Shown: one piece after another, positions 1 through 8,790 of the stretch
Layout: every line of letters begins with the position of its first letter
Position numbering within the stretch: the stretch's first letter is position 1
Origin: Paenibacillus sp.
Lineage (GTDB): Bacteria > Bacillota > Bacilli > Paenibacillales > Paenibacillaceae
Assembly (NCBI GenBank): GCA_023512345.1
Contig: JAILZT010000018.1
Location: forward strand, 40,517-104,516
DNA: 64,000 nucleotides
Reading direction: 5' to 3'
Made by a program: the position numbers and the translations under genes
Notes under the pieces: generated by a model
Told to the model about the DNA's origin: nothing
Databases searched by the model: none
The model's input: the letters and a program-made list of their open reading frames with translations, nothing else

Positions 1-42
1 TTGCTCCACCAACGGGTTAAGATACTCTTTATTAGTATTCAT
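1..42 (-). CDS. start of a family 43 glycosidase (partial, runs off window)
   Basis: Only the first 14 codons are inside the window, beginning MNTNKEYLNPLVEQ. A GGAGAAACAAT ribosome binding site lies just upstream (43-53, minus strand), which supports the ATG. The start resembles GH43 exo-arabinofuranosidases, which often begin with NPLVxQRADP. It is the next gene of the arabinan-type operon after the GH43 enzyme at 149. The family call is an inference from very few residues. Confidence 0.5.
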   Translation of the reverse strand, partial: MNTNKEYLNPLVEQ

Positions 43-148
43 ATTGTTTCTCCTTTAATCTAGTCTCTGACTTACCTTCTTTGGTAATGTCCTGGACTTT
101 ATTCCTATCCAAATTAAACGGAACTGTTAAATGAGTCACTCCAACAAC

Positions 149-1489
149 TCACTTTTTACCCCAAATGGAAACTCCGATTTCATTGAGGCCGGTAAATACA
201 AGAGTCTGCTTGTTCTTTTCCCAATCCCATGAAGGAATCAATTGTACCTTTTCTGTACGTCCATCTCCTTCGAGAATGTCGCTCCAAATCAAGGTTAAGG
301 TTCTTTTCCCATCAAAGCTCCACTGCCCGACTCCATATTCGCCTTCTAGGCTGCCGTTATCTCTAATCGTAATTGACGATGATTGAACCTGACCATCCAC
401 TGACGGTTTCATTACGATCCGCTCCCACGACCCCGAAATAAGGGAAGCCGGAATATCCTGTTCGATTTCTCCTGCATAACGTTCCGGTGAAACCACAGGC
501 CATCCATCTTCTGTCCATACTATTTTGCGGACATGGAGATAGGACCAGTGCTTATCGAGCTCGCCCCGTGCATGATGGACCATATAATACGTACCGTCAT
601 CATTTAACACAGAGTTATGTCCTGGAGCAATCCATCCTGGATCTTCACCAAATCGATAACCACCGAGAATCTTTGTACCGACGTCATACTGTGGCAAATA
701 CTCTATATCGCTTAGATCCCGCCCATTATAATCCACATAAGGTCCGCTGATTGAGTCTGAACGGGCTACCCGAACGTTATAATCCTCGAACAATGAATCA
801 TAGGATACGAAAAGGTAGTACTTCTTGAATTGTTCGTTGTATACAATATACGGGCCTTCAACAGCACCGTCTTCCGTAACCATGTCACGCTTAGCAATTA
901 GCTTTCCGAAGCCTTCAACCTTTGGTTTGCCAGATTCAATATCCAGTTCAATAAGATGGATACCTCCAAAAAAAGAGCCATACACCATCCAAAGTCGTCC
1001 TTCTACATCCGTTAACACATTGGCATCAATTGCATTTAAGTGATCTTCTGCCCGAGTCTTGATCACAACGCCTTCATCAGTCCAAGGTCCTTCAATAGAA
1101 GTCGCAGTTTGCAAACCAATCAGAGATTGTCTGCTGCCAAATGTAGAGGCTGAATAATACATTCGGTACTGATTACCATGCTTAACCACATCCGGAGCCC
1201 ATAGATTAATGGATTCTGCCCAATCTTTAGCTACCTGTGGAATTCCCGGCAGAGCATAATGAACCCATTCCCAATGAATCAGATCTTGAGATTTACGGAC
1301 CATGACTCCGGGGGTAAGCTCCCCACCGACCTTCACATCCGTAGAAAATACATAATAACCTTGATCCGTTTTTATAATCCCGGGATCATGCGCGTTATTA
1401 AGGGTCCAATCTGCTTCAATATGAAGAGCGGCCTCATCATACATAGTGAATTCTCCAGGAGAATCCGGATAGATTGGTAACATAACCAT
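149..1489 (-). CDS. GH43 family arabinosidase-like glycoside hydrolase
   Basis: This 446-residue protein has the five-bladed beta-propeller signature of glycoside hydrolase family 43. The catalytic base is probably D35 in the HDPGII motif, a WAPDVV segment follows near residue 98, and the general acid is probably the Glu of VEGPYIV near residue 213. A C-terminal beta-rich domain from about residue 345 matches the accessory domain of endo-arabinanase-type GH43 proteins. No signal peptide is visible, so it probably acts in the cytoplasm on imported oligosaccharides. A GGAGGG site sits 6 nt before the ATG at 1489. It is the fourth gene of an operon with an ABC importer. Arabino-oligosaccharide is the likely substrate; a xylosidase role cannot be excluded. 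Confidence 0.85.
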   Translation of the reverse strand: MVMLPIYPDSPGEFTMYDEAALHIEADWTLNNAHDPGIIKTDQGYYVFSTDVKVGGELTPGVMVRKSQDLIHWEWVHYALPGIPQVAKDWAESINLWAPDVVKHGNQYRMYYSASTFGSRQSLIGLQTATSIEGPWTDEGVVIKTRAEDHLNAIDANVLTDVEGRLWMVYGSFFGGIHLIELDIESGKPKVEGFGKLIAKRDMVTEDGAVEGPYIVYNEQFKKYYLFVSYDSLFEDYNVRVARSDSISGPYVDYNGRDLSDIEYLPQYDVGTKILGGYRFGEDPGWIAPGHNSVLNDDGTYYMVHHARGELDKHWSYLHVRKIVWTEDGWPVVSPERYAGEIEQDIPASLISGSWERIVMKPSVDGQVQSSSITIRDNGSLEGEYGVGQWSFDGKRTLTLIWSDILEGDGRTEKVQLIPSWDWEKNKQTLVFTGLNEIGVSIWGKK

Positions 1490-1546
1490 TCGAGTCCCTC
1501 CAATAGTTGAAATAACGTCCCTGAAGACTCTACAACACTTGCCTTT

Positions 1547-2398
1547 TTACCCTTTAACTCCAGAGATCGCTACGGATTCAATGATTTGTTTCTGGAAGAC
1601 CAAGAAGGTAATAAGCATCGGCAGCAATGCAATAATTGAAGCAGCCATGATAAGCGGATAATCCGTCTGGATCGCATAAGTTGCATTAAAGTTAGCAATT
1701 ACTAGTTGCAGTGTCTGTTTTTCAGGTGAATTCAGGTAAATAATCGGTCCGAGGTAATCATTCCAGATTCCCATAAACCACAGAATCAATTGTGCGGCAA
1801 CCGCAGGCTTGATAAGCGGGAAGGTAATCGAACTATACAGCCTGAAGTAAGAACTGCCATCAATTTTGGCGGCTTCTATAATTGCATTAGGAACACTGCT
1901 CAAGTACTGACGAAGGAAGAATATCATAACGATATTTCCGAACAGCCCCGGTACAATCAACGGCAGCAAGGTGTCTATCCAACCCATTTGGGAGAACATG
2001 AAGAATTGTGGAATCATAACCGCAGGGTAAGGAATCATCAAGGATGATAGCATAAGCAGGAAAATCTTATTTTTACCTGGGAATCTGAGCTTTGCAAAAG
2101 CAAATGCCGCTAAACTGGATGTAAAAGTACCCACTACAGTTACAGATAATGCGATAATCAAGCTGTTCTTAACCCCGCTAAGCAAAGGACCTGCTTCCCA
2201 GATTTCTTTGTATTTGGCGAAATTAAAAGGACTAGGAATCCATACAGGTGGTAAAGCAAATACATCCTGTTTATCTTTAAGCGATGTAGATAGCATCCAT
2301 AACAAGGGTCCTATCATAAACACAGCACCAATTAGCAGCACAATGAATATGATTGTATTTGTGATATTTCTTCTACTCGAATGGGACATATTATTCAT
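1547..2398 (-). CDS. carbohydrate ABC transporter permease, MalG/CUT1 type
   Basis: Inner-membrane permease of 283 residues with about six hydrophobic segments, of the binding-protein-dependent CUT1 sugar importer family. The EAA loop that contacts the ATPase is visible as IIEAAKIDGSSYFRLYSSI (around residues 178-196). A GGAGG site lies before the ATG at 2398. It follows the partner permease by 18 nt and precedes the GH43 gene, so it forms the second membrane subunit of the oligosaccharide importer. As usual for CUT1 systems, no ATPase is encoded locally; a shared MsmX-type ATPase elsewhere is the likely partner. Confidence 0.93.
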   Translation of the reverse strand: MNNMSHSSRRNITNTIIFIVLLIGAVFMIGPLLWMLSTSLKDKQDVFALPPVWIPSPFNFAKYKEIWEAGPLLSGVKNSLIIALSVTVVGTFTSSLAAFAFAKLRFPGKNKIFLLMLSSLMIPYPAVMIPQFFMFSQMGWIDTLLPLIVPGLFGNIVMIFFLRQYLSSVPNAIIEAAKIDGSSYFRLYSSITFPLIKPAVAAQLILWFMGIWNDYLGPIIYLNSPEKQTLQLVIANFNATYAIQTDYPLIMAASIIALLPMLITFLVFQKQIIESVAISGVKG

Positions 2399-2416
2399 CT
2401 TCGCTCCTCCCTCATA

Positions 2417-3304
2417 TCAATCGACATCGAACGACGATTTCTCATTCATTCTGAATTGGATAAGAGTCACGACAAATATGAAACCGCCGAGTACTACTGC
2501 CATAGCAGAAGCGTAACCCATTTGGAAATTGGCGAAAGCCTTCTGCCAAATGTAGAACACCACGGAAGCTGAAGCATATTCCGGACCACCTGTTGGGGTC
2601 ATAATGTTCATCTCGGTAAAAATTTGCGATCCTCCGATAATATTGGTAACCACAATAAAGAAGGTAACAGGTCTAACCATCGGCCAGGTGATATGCCAGA
2701 ATGATTTAAAGGCATTAGCCCCATCAAGCTCTGCTGCTTCATAGTAGGATCTTGAAACACTTTGAAGTGCAGCCAAGTACAAGAGCATTGTATAGCCTAG
2801 ACCCTTCCAAATTGCCATAATAATAAGAGCCGGTTTAACCGTATACTTATTAGCCATCCAGTTAGGACCCTCAATACCGAATAGATCTAAAAACTGGTTA
2901 ACCAGTCCGTAGTCGCCGTTGTATGCCCAGTTCCACATAATCGAAACAGCAGCAAGGGAAGAAATTACTGGGACATAGTAAATTACTCGAAAGGTTGTTG
3001 TACCCGGAATTTTCCGGTTTAAACCGAGTGCCAGCAGAAGCGCCAGCGTGATCCCGATTGGAATACCCAGCATCATGAACAACGTGTTAAAGGTTGCTTT
3101 GTGGAATAATTCATCCGTAAATAGATCCTTGTAATTATCAAGACCTATGAAATTCATCTGCCCTAAACCGTCCCAGTCCGTAAACGAACCATAGATGGAA
3201 TAAAACATAGGGTACAGTGTAAAGATCAGTAGACCTAATAAAGGAGCAAGAATAAACAAAAATCCGTATATTCTCTCTTTACGATAGAGGTTGGACTTGG
3301 TCAT
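2417..3304 (-). CDS. sugar ABC transporter permease, MalF/CUT1 type
   Basis: First permease of the importer, about 295 residues with six membrane segments. The EAA motif reads YYEAAELDGANAFKSFWHI. The frame can be extended to a GTG at 3316, but that GTG is part of the GAGGTG ribosome binding site. The ATG at 3304, 9 nt downstream of that site, is preferred. It pairs with the permease at 1547 and the lipoprotein at 3409. Confidence 0.92.
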   Translation of the reverse strand: MTKSNLYRKERIYGFLFILAPLLGLLIFTLYPMFYSIYGSFTDWDGLGQMNFIGLDNYKDLFTDELFHKATFNTLFMMLGIPIGITLALLLALGLNRKIPGTTTFRVIYYVPVISSLAAVSIMWNWAYNGDYGLVNQFLDLFGIEGPNWMANKYTVKPALIIMAIWKGLGYTMLLYLAALQSVSRSYYEAAELDGANAFKSFWHITWPMVRPVTFFIVVTNIIGGSQIFTEMNIMTPTGGPEYASASVVFYIWQKAFANFQMGYASAMAVVLGGFIFVVTLIQFRMNEKSSFDVD

Positions 3305-3339
3305 TATTTCATTCACCTCAGATTCTGATATCAGAATGA

Positions 3340-3380
3340 AAATGATGTTAGGCTGATGTAATCAGCAGCTAACATCATTT
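3340..3380 (-). terminator. intercistronic hairpin between binding protein and permease genes
   Basis: A long inverted repeat (AAATGATGTTAG paired with CTAACATCATTT, with an inner CTGA/TCAG stem) fills the gap between the lipoprotein gene and the first permease. It ends in a short T run on the minus strand. Such hairpins commonly act as partial terminators or mRNA-end stabilisers, giving more binding protein than permease. Confidence 0.6.
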
Positions 3381-3408
3381 CACCCTGGTTTAGAGAAAAA
3401 CTCTTAGC

Positions 3409-4803
3409 TTATTGTTTGGATTTTGCTTCTTGCTCAACAGCTTTATCCAAGAGTTTTTGCATTTTAGGTTGTTCTGATTTCAAATAATCAGCCGCAGTTA
3501 CCTTACCATCGATTACAGGTTGAATATCTGTGAAGAATAGGTTGTACCATTCTGCATTGTAAGTGTAGTGACCTGGAAGAACTCTTCCGTATTCATTAAC
3601 AACTTGCAGGAACTCTTCTTTGTTGGCTGGCTTAGTAGTTGTATCAGCAGCCCACTCTGTTGCCATATCAATCAAGTTAGGAATTTGAACTTTTGCTTTT
3701 ACAAGTGCATCCATACCTTCTTTGGAAGCTGTCAGGTAATTGATCAATTCTACAGCCTCTTCAGGATGCTTAGATTTAGCAGATGCTCCGATACCAAGTG
3801 AACCTGTCCATGTAGCTGATTTGCCAGTAGATCCAGCAGGGTAAGGAATTAGATCATAATCGAAAGGCAAAGTTTCATAAGTACTCATATCCCAAGGACC
3901 TACTGGGAAGAATGCCATTTCGCCTTTCATCCAACGTTGGTAAGTATCCAATGTTTGTGCTTGCTCTGTAGAAGGTGTGATTTTGTATTTGTTTTGCATA
4001 TCTGCGAAGAATTGAAGAGCTTCAGCAAATTTAGGATCGTCAATAGTTACTTTTGTTTTTGTAGAGTCAAGCCAGTCAGCACCATTACTCCATACGAAAG
4101 ACTGCAAAGTCCAGTTTACGTTAAAGCCAGCACCGAACTGATCCAATTTACCATCGCCATCTTTATCAATAGTTAGTTGCTGAGCAACCTTAATGAATTC
4201 ATCCCATGTATATGGCTTGTCTTTGTCTGGAAGTGGAATGCCTGCTTTTTCGAACATAGTTTTGTTGTAACCTAGTGCGAAAGGTCCAACGTCTTTAGGC
4301 ATACCGTACATATTGCCTTGGCCAGCCATTGTGCCGTCATAACGGTACAGATCTACACCATATTTCCAGATATTATCAAGTTTAATATTTTCATTTTTTT
4401 CAACATAGCTAGTAAGATCTAGTAAAACTCCGCTATTTACATAAGCTTTAAGGTCGCCGGATTCAAAATAGAATACGTCTGGCACGCTTTTGCCTGTGAT
4501 TGCTGCTTTTAACTTAGTAGCATATTGGTCAGCTGCAGTTACAACAACTTTAACCTTAACATTTGGATGATCAGCTTCGAACTTTTTAACTACATTTTTG
4601 TATGCAGTTTGCTCGTCTGGTCCACCTCTGAACATGAATGTTAACTCTTTTGTTTCTTTGGAGTCGTTGGCGGAATTTGCAGGTTTTGCGTTTCCTCCTG
4701 TATTACTGTTTGCGGCGTTATTATTCCCACCACAACCTGCAAGTACAACCGAAAGCATCAGAACCATCGAAAGCAGTGTAAACCAACCTTTTTTCTTTAA
4801 CAA
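3409..4803 (-). CDS. extracellular sugar-binding lipoprotein (ABC importer)
   Basis: Family 1 solute-binding protein of 464 residues. A signal peptide with a lipobox SVVLAGC places the lipid-anchored cysteine at about residue 24, followed by a low-complexity Asn/Gly/Ala linker, so it sits on the outer face of the membrane. The start is a TTG at 4803 behind a strong AGGAGGGG site. It is the first gene of the operon with two permeases and GH43 enzymes, which suggests capture of arabino-oligosaccharides. Its promoter must lie in the region shared with the divergent ArsR-like regulator. Confidence 0.93.
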   Translation of the reverse strand: MLKKKGWFTLLSMVLMLSVVLAGCGGNNNAANSNTGGNAKPANSANDSKETKELTFMFRGGPDEQTAYKNVVKKFEADHPNVKVKVVVTAADQYATKLKAAITGKSVPDVFYFESGDLKAYVNSGVLLDLTSYVEKNENIKLDNIWKYGVDLYRYDGTMAGQGNMYGMPKDVGPFALGYNKTMFEKAGIPLPDKDKPYTWDEFIKVAQQLTIDKDGDGKLDQFGAGFNVNWTLQSFVWSNGADWLDSTKTKVTIDDPKFAEALQFFADMQNKYKITPSTEQAQTLDTYQRWMKGEMAFFPVGPWDMSTYETLPFDYDLIPYPAGSTGKSATWTGSLGIGASAKSKHPEEAVELINYLTASKEGMDALVKAKVQIPNLIDMATEWAADTTTKPANKEEFLQVVNEYGRVLPGHYTYNAEWYNLFFTDIQPVIDGKVTAADYLKSEQPKMQKLLDKAVEQEAKSKQ

Positions 4804-5314
4804 TGTAACCCCTCCTAAGTGTCTGTATAAACTGTAACTCTTAAAAATGAACTACTTTATAGTAAGAACTAAAATAAAAGTCAGTTTTTGACGTTTTTTT
4901 AGTTCAGGCTACCAATGATTCATTGAATTTAACCAAATCTAATGATAATCTTAAGTAAATACCTTTTAGGTTATCTTGAACTGTTTTTGATAACCTTGAA
5001 TGTATTCGCTTACAAATATAAAATAACACATTAAAAACACCTTGTAAACACAAAAATATAAAACTATTCACTATTCTATAAATCAAAGCACAATAATGAC
5101 GTGTAAACGAAATAAATGCGCTTTTTTTCTGAAAATGCCAGCCCTTTATATCAACATAAATCTAAATTAAAGGAGCCCATTCTTGAAATGTTACATAAAA
5201 ATTAAGTACATTCTACAAATATAGGAAGAAAGCTTTATTAAATGGCCTTATTAGTTTATAATTTTATAAAATAATAAAAATATCTAAACACCATCCGGAA
5301 GAAGGTATACTTAT
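4804..5314. promoter_or_regulatory. divergent intergenic region between importer operon and regulator
   Basis: This AT-rich stretch of about 510 bp separates the lipoprotein gene from the divergent ArsR-like regulator. It must contain both promoters and probably the operator. A 60-codon minus-strand frame at 4904-5086 has no convincing ribosome binding site or protein-like composition and was not accepted as a gene. No clear cre site or riboswitch was recognised. Confidence 0.5.
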
Positions 5315-6277
5315 ATGATTTATATTAAAGATCTCATGAGTGGAATCGACATCTTCAAAGCACTCAGCTCCGAGATCAGGATTCAGATTCTGGAACTGCT
5401 CGCGAGCAATCAGGCATTGAATCTAAATGAAATCGCCAAAAAGCTGAGTTTAAGCAATGGCGCAATCACTATGCATATTAAAAAGTTAGAGGAAAGTGGA
5501 CTAATTGAGATTAATACCTCCGTTGGAAAACATGGCATCCAGAAGGTTTGTTACCTAAATAAAGATAAGCTTATGGTCGACCTTCGCAGTAAAGATGTAG
5601 ATAACTTATACGCTGTAGAAATTCAGGTCGGGCATTATAGTAACTATCAGGCAGTTCCGACCTGCGGATTGGCAACAAAGGATAGTATCATTGGTGACTT
5701 TGATGAGCCCCGCTACTTTGCGGATCCTCAACGAATCGATGCGGAGATTATTTGGCTGGCGGAGGGTTTTTTAGAATATAGAATCCCTAATTATCTAAAA
5801 CCCAACCAAACTTTCCGGGAAATTCAATTCTCGATGGAGATCGGCTCTGAAGCTCCAGGGTTCTGTGATAATTATCCTTCAGACCTATACTTCTATGTAA
5901 ATGGCATGGAAATCGGCACATGGACCAGCCCCGGTGATTTCGGTGTTTCCCCTGGAACACTTAATCCGGATTGGTGGCCTCCTCACTTGAATCAATACGG
6001 TATGCTCAAGCTAATCAGAATTAACAATGAAGGAAGTTTCATTGATGGCTGTCGAATCTCGGACGTGACTCTGGATGATATTCAACTGGATTATAAAAGT
6101 GAATTAACCTTCCGAATTGCTGTTACTGAAAAACCAGTTAATAAACGAGGGCTTACGATTTACGGAAAACATTTTGGCAACTACAGCCAGGACTTGATGG
6201 CACGTGTACTCTATAATGTGCATGAAGTAGAAGAAATATCCAGACGTGTAAGTATGGATAAAGTCCATACTGAATAA
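5315..6277 (+). CDS. ArsR-like winged-helix regulator with large C-terminal domain
   Basis: The first 85 or so residues form an ArsR-type winged helix (IFKALSSEIRIQILELLA, then a recognition-helix segment LSNGAITMHIKKLEESGLI). The remaining 230 residues are beta-rich and aromatic, unlike the roughly 100-residue metal-sensing ArsR proteins, and no CxC metal site is seen. The C-terminal part may sense a sugar, by inference from context. GGAAGAAGG lies 9 nt before the ATG. The gene is divergent from the importer/GH43 operon and probably controls it. A terminator follows. Confidence 0.8.
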   Translation: MIYIKDLMSGIDIFKALSSEIRIQILELLASNQALNLNEIAKKLSLSNGAITMHIKKLEESGLIEINTSVGKHGIQKVCYLNKDKLMVDLRSKDVDNLYAVEIQVGHYSNYQAVPTCGLATKDSIIGDFDEPRYFADPQRIDAEIIWLAEGFLEYRIPNYLKPNQTFREIQFSMEIGSEAPGFCDNYPSDLYFYVNGMEIGTWTSPGDFGVSPGTLNPDWWPPHLNQYGMLKLIRINNEGSFIDGCRISDVTLDDIQLDYKSELTFRIAVTEKPVNKRGLTIYGKHFGNYSQDLMARVLYNVHEVEEISRRVSMDKVHTE

Positions 6278-6297
6278 AGCATATAAAGCTTCGACTT

Positions 6298-6339
6298 AAG
6301 CATCCTCTTGGTCTTTTGGACTGATGGGATGCTTTTTTT
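6298..6339 (+). terminator. rho-independent terminator of the ArsR-like gene
   Basis: AAGCATCC pairs with GGATGCTT across a loop and is followed by a run of seven T. It lies 20 nt after the regulator stop codon. Confidence 0.85.
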
Positions 6340-6454
6340 CTTGAAATTCGGCGAAGCCTTTTCCAAATACTGAACATGACCTCCTAAGTATATTTAATGT
6401 TAAAAAACCCAAACTAAATCATGTCTCCAAAACCACCGAGAAGGAGTGTTACAA

Positions 6455-6616
6455 ATGCGAGAAGGTCTAATTCCCACCGTTCTTGGAACCGTAGTATGTG
6501 CTTCAAGCGCCGCTTTTCTTGGAAGCAGGAAATATAAAATGGCCGCTACCGGCATACTAGGGTTTGGTCTGGCCCATGTAGTATTGGGTACAATTGACTT
6601 GTTTGAGCACAGGTAA
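6455..6616 (+). CDS. small conserved-looking membrane protein (53 aa)
   Basis: A 53-residue frame starts at an ATG with AAGGAG 8 nt upstream and ends at TAA, with its own terminator 3 nt later. It begins MREGLIPTVLGT and has two weakly hydrophobic, Gly/Ala-rich segments separated by GSRKYKM, ending in LFEHR. This suggests a short hairpin-like membrane protein. Similar small proteins in Bacillales are sometimes labelled asparagine synthase without real support. No function can be assigned. Confidence 0.65.
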   Translation: MREGLIPTVLGTVVCASSAAFLGSRKYKMAATGILGFGLAHVVLGTIDLFEHR

Positions 6617-6618
6617 AG

Positions 6619-6666
6619 GCTAGGAGGTTGCTGGGAGGTACAATTCTGTGCCTCTTAGCTTTTTTA
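6619..6666 (+). terminator. terminator of the small membrane protein gene
   Basis: GCTAGGAGG pairs with CCTCTTAGC (one G-U pair) and is followed by TTTTTT. It lies directly after the 53-aa frame. Confidence 0.75.
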
Positions 6667-6673
6667 TAAAATA

Positions 6674-6709
6674 AAAGCGACCCTACCCTGTATTCGGGTG
6701 GACCGCTTT
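6674..6709 (-). terminator. terminator at the end of the yqe cluster
   Basis: On the minus strand AAAGCG...ACCC pairs with GGGT...CGCTTT, followed by TTTATTTTAT. It lies just after the yqeM stop codon. Confidence 0.75.
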
Positions 6710-6719
6710 ACTAATCATG

Positions 6720-7493
6720 TTATTTCACAGCAACATAAAAGAGACGTTCTGCTCCTTGATCCGCCTCGACCCATTTGAAGTCAGCGTAGGTCTTCACATC
6801 TGAGAACCCAGCCTTGAGTAACTCCTCTGTGAGCCATTTAGGATCATAAGCACGCTGAACATGTGTCTCCTCGAACCGACGATACACATTATCTTGTCCG
6901 CCTTCCCGAGAGAAAATAACTAGATGATGCTCAATCTCGCGGCGAGGAACATCCAGTTCACAGGTCCATATATAAGATATAGTATCTTCATCCAATATGA
7001 ACGGCTGCTCTTCCTCATACCTAATGAGTGTATTCGGATGATGCACATCAAATAGAAAAGTGCCCCCGGGCTTAAGTCCTGCAAAGGTACGGGCAAACGT
7101 AGATTTAATGTCTTTCTCATCAAGCAAATAATTAAGGCAATCGCAAAACGAAATGACTGAATCCACCGTCTCCGGAAGCTCCCATTCCGTCATGTTCTGC
7201 CTGATCCAGCGTACACTTCCCTCGCGTAAAAAGCGGCGTCCCTGCGGATGCTCCTCCATCTTCTGCCTTGCAACCGCAAGCATATCTGAGGATAAATCAA
7301 TACCACTAATATGATATCCCGCACCCGCCAGGGGGATGGTTATACTGCCTGTTCCGCAGCCAAGTTCTGCTACTGTTGCCGGCTTCCCATGTTTTTTCCA
7401 CGCGGTTTCAGCAAAGGTTAGCCAGTCCGGATAGGGCATATCCGCCATAAGCTCGTCGTATACGTATGCAAATTTCCCATAGGATGACACCAA
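6720..7493 (-). CDS. yqeM: class I SAM-dependent methyltransferase, YqeM-like
   Basis: Protein of 257 residues with a Rossmann methyltransferase fold. Motif I, VAELGCGTGS, is near residues 40-49; an acidic residue at the end of beta2 (ISGIDLSSDML) binds the adenosyl ribose. The position after the rsfS region matches yqeM in the Bacillus yqeG-yqeM cluster, which supports the symbol. The substrate is unknown. A terminator follows, so it is probably the last gene of the long transcript. Confidence 0.85.
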   Translation of the reverse strand: MVSSYGKFAYVYDELMADMPYPDWLTFAETAWKKHGKPATVAELGCGTGSITIPLAGAGYHISGIDLSSDMLAVARQKMEEHPQGRRFLREGSVRWIRQNMTEWELPETVDSVISFCDCLNYLLDEKDIKSTFARTFAGLKPGGTFLFDVHHPNTLIRYEEEQPFILDEDTISYIWTCELDVPRREIEHHLVIFSREGGQDNVYRRFEETHVQRAYDPKWLTEELLKAGFSDVKTYADFKWVEADQGAERLFYVAVK

Positions 7494-7528
7494 GGTACAC
7501 CGCGCTTTCTATTAAAAAATAACAACTG

Positions 7529-8446
7529 TTACTCAGCAGACTCATTACCTTCAACCTGGGCATCTTCTTCCTTAGGCGCAAGATACGTCCAGTTCTCTTT
7601 TTGTGTAATGAGACCTTCCTTCATCAGCCTGCCAAGCGCTCTCTTAAAGGCTGACTTACTGATTCCAAAGCGCTGTTTGATAATATCAGCAGGAGTAGCA
7701 TCGGAGTAAGGCATCGCTCCACCCGGACGGGCATTCAGAAATTCCAATAGATTAGCAGAATCTAAATCCATACCCACTTCTTTACGAGGGGCCATAGAAA
7801 GATTGACTCGTCCATCCTCCCGAATGTGCGTTACACGTGCCTCAACCTGTTCACCAAGCCGCAGCAATCGGCTGCGATCGGAGGCATGAATCATTCCGAT
7901 GACACCAAAGCCTAGTACCCCAGCATCCACCAGCACAAAAGTACCCATCTGCAGCGGTCTGTACACTCTAGCCGTAACAGCTTGACCCATCCACGATTCA
8001 GGTGCATCCAATGCTTGCTCTGCAAGTTCATACTCTCCGGCCAATTTAGCGCGAAGACGGCCTTGTTTATCATGCTCCATCAGTACATATACACAATCGC
8101 CTATCTGTGGACGCAGCTCCTGAAGTTCTGGAAGTTCACTGATTGGAAGCAGTAATTGCCGTCCAAGCCCCATTTCCAGAAAGCAGCCCAGTCGCGGATG
8201 TACATCAGCCACTTCGAGCAATGCCATTTCTCCTAGAGTGAGAAAGGGTTTTTTCATAGTAGCCGCAAAACGGTCTTCCGTATCAAAGAACAAAAACACC
8301 TCAACGGAATCACCCGTCTTGACTTTTTGTGTAAGCTCCGTATAATGCAGCATTACATCTTGGTCTCCCGCAGTTAGAAAGAAACCATAAGGCGACACTT
8401 CACGCGCTACCTTCAAGGTAACAATAGTTCCAGCTATCAAGCTCAT
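7529..8446 (-). CDS. cvfB: S1-domain RNA-binding protein, CvfB family
   Basis: Protein of 305 residues built from tandem S1/OB-fold segments (for example GTIVTLKVAREVSPYGFFL at the N-terminus and QAVTARVYRPLQMGTFVLV in the middle) with a C-terminal winged helix that contains IKQRFGISKSAFKRALGRL. This order matches the CvfB/YitL family of RNA-binding regulators. It overlaps rsfS by 4 nt, so it is translationally coupled. A Glu-rich tail ends the protein. In B. subtilis the homologue is not between yqeL and yqeM, so the placement here differs from that model. Confidence 0.88.
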   Translation of the reverse strand: MSLIAGTIVTLKVAREVSPYGFFLTAGDQDVMLHYTELTQKVKTGDSVEVFLFFDTEDRFAATMKKPFLTLGEMALLEVADVHPRLGCFLEMGLGRQLLLPISELPELQELRPQIGDCVYVLMEHDKQGRLRAKLAGEYELAEQALDAPESWMGQAVTARVYRPLQMGTFVLVDAGVLGFGVIGMIHASDRSRLLRLGEQVEARVTHIREDGRVNLSMAPRKEVGMDLDSANLLEFLNARPGGAMPYSDATPADIIKQRFGISKSAFKRALGRLMKEGLITQKENWTYLAPKEEDAQVEGNESAE

Positions 8447-8790
8447 ACAGACGTTACTACCTTGGCATCAGACCACAGGCGCTCGATATTGTAATATTCG
8501 CGTTCATCCCGGTGGAAAATATGAACCACAACGTCTCCTAGATCCATAAGTACCCAGCGTGCTGAATCTACGCCCTCAATACCACGAATAACTCCACCCG
8601 CTTCATGCACTACTTTACGAACCTCAGTTGCAATGGCTTGTACCTGTGTGTCAGAATTACCATGGCAAATTACAAAGTAATCACTGATCGGTGAAATATT
8701 CCGCAGGTCCAGAGCAACAACGTTCATTGCCTTCTTGTCCTCAACGGCTGCAACTGTTAACTGTAATAATTTCTCTGAATGTAAACTCAT
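8443..8790 (-). CDS. rsfS: ribosome silencing factor RsfS
   Basis: This 115-residue protein carries the RsfS/DUF143 pattern, including ISDYFVICHGNSDTQV near residues 33-48 and RWVLMDLGDVVVHIF near residues 79-93. RsfS binds ribosomal protein L14 of the 50S subunit and blocks subunit joining when nutrients are scarce. The gene overlaps yqeK upstream and the CvfB-like gene downstream by 4 nt each. Confidence 0.96.
   Translation of the reverse strand: MSLHSEKLLQLTVAAVEDKKAMNVVALDLRNISPISDYFVICHGNSDTQVQAIATEVRKVVHEAGGVIRGIEGVDSARWVLMDLGDVVVHIFHRDEREYYNIERLWSDAKVVTSV

Noticed and set aside
1..148. Terminator between the two GH43 genes
   Set aside because: A TGAGT/ACTCA stem near 132-151 is too short and lacks a T run, so I did not call it.
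4904..5086. 60-codon frame in the divergent promoter region
   Set aside because: No convincing ribosome binding site, low-complexity AT-rich composition, and it lies where the promoters of both neighbours must be.
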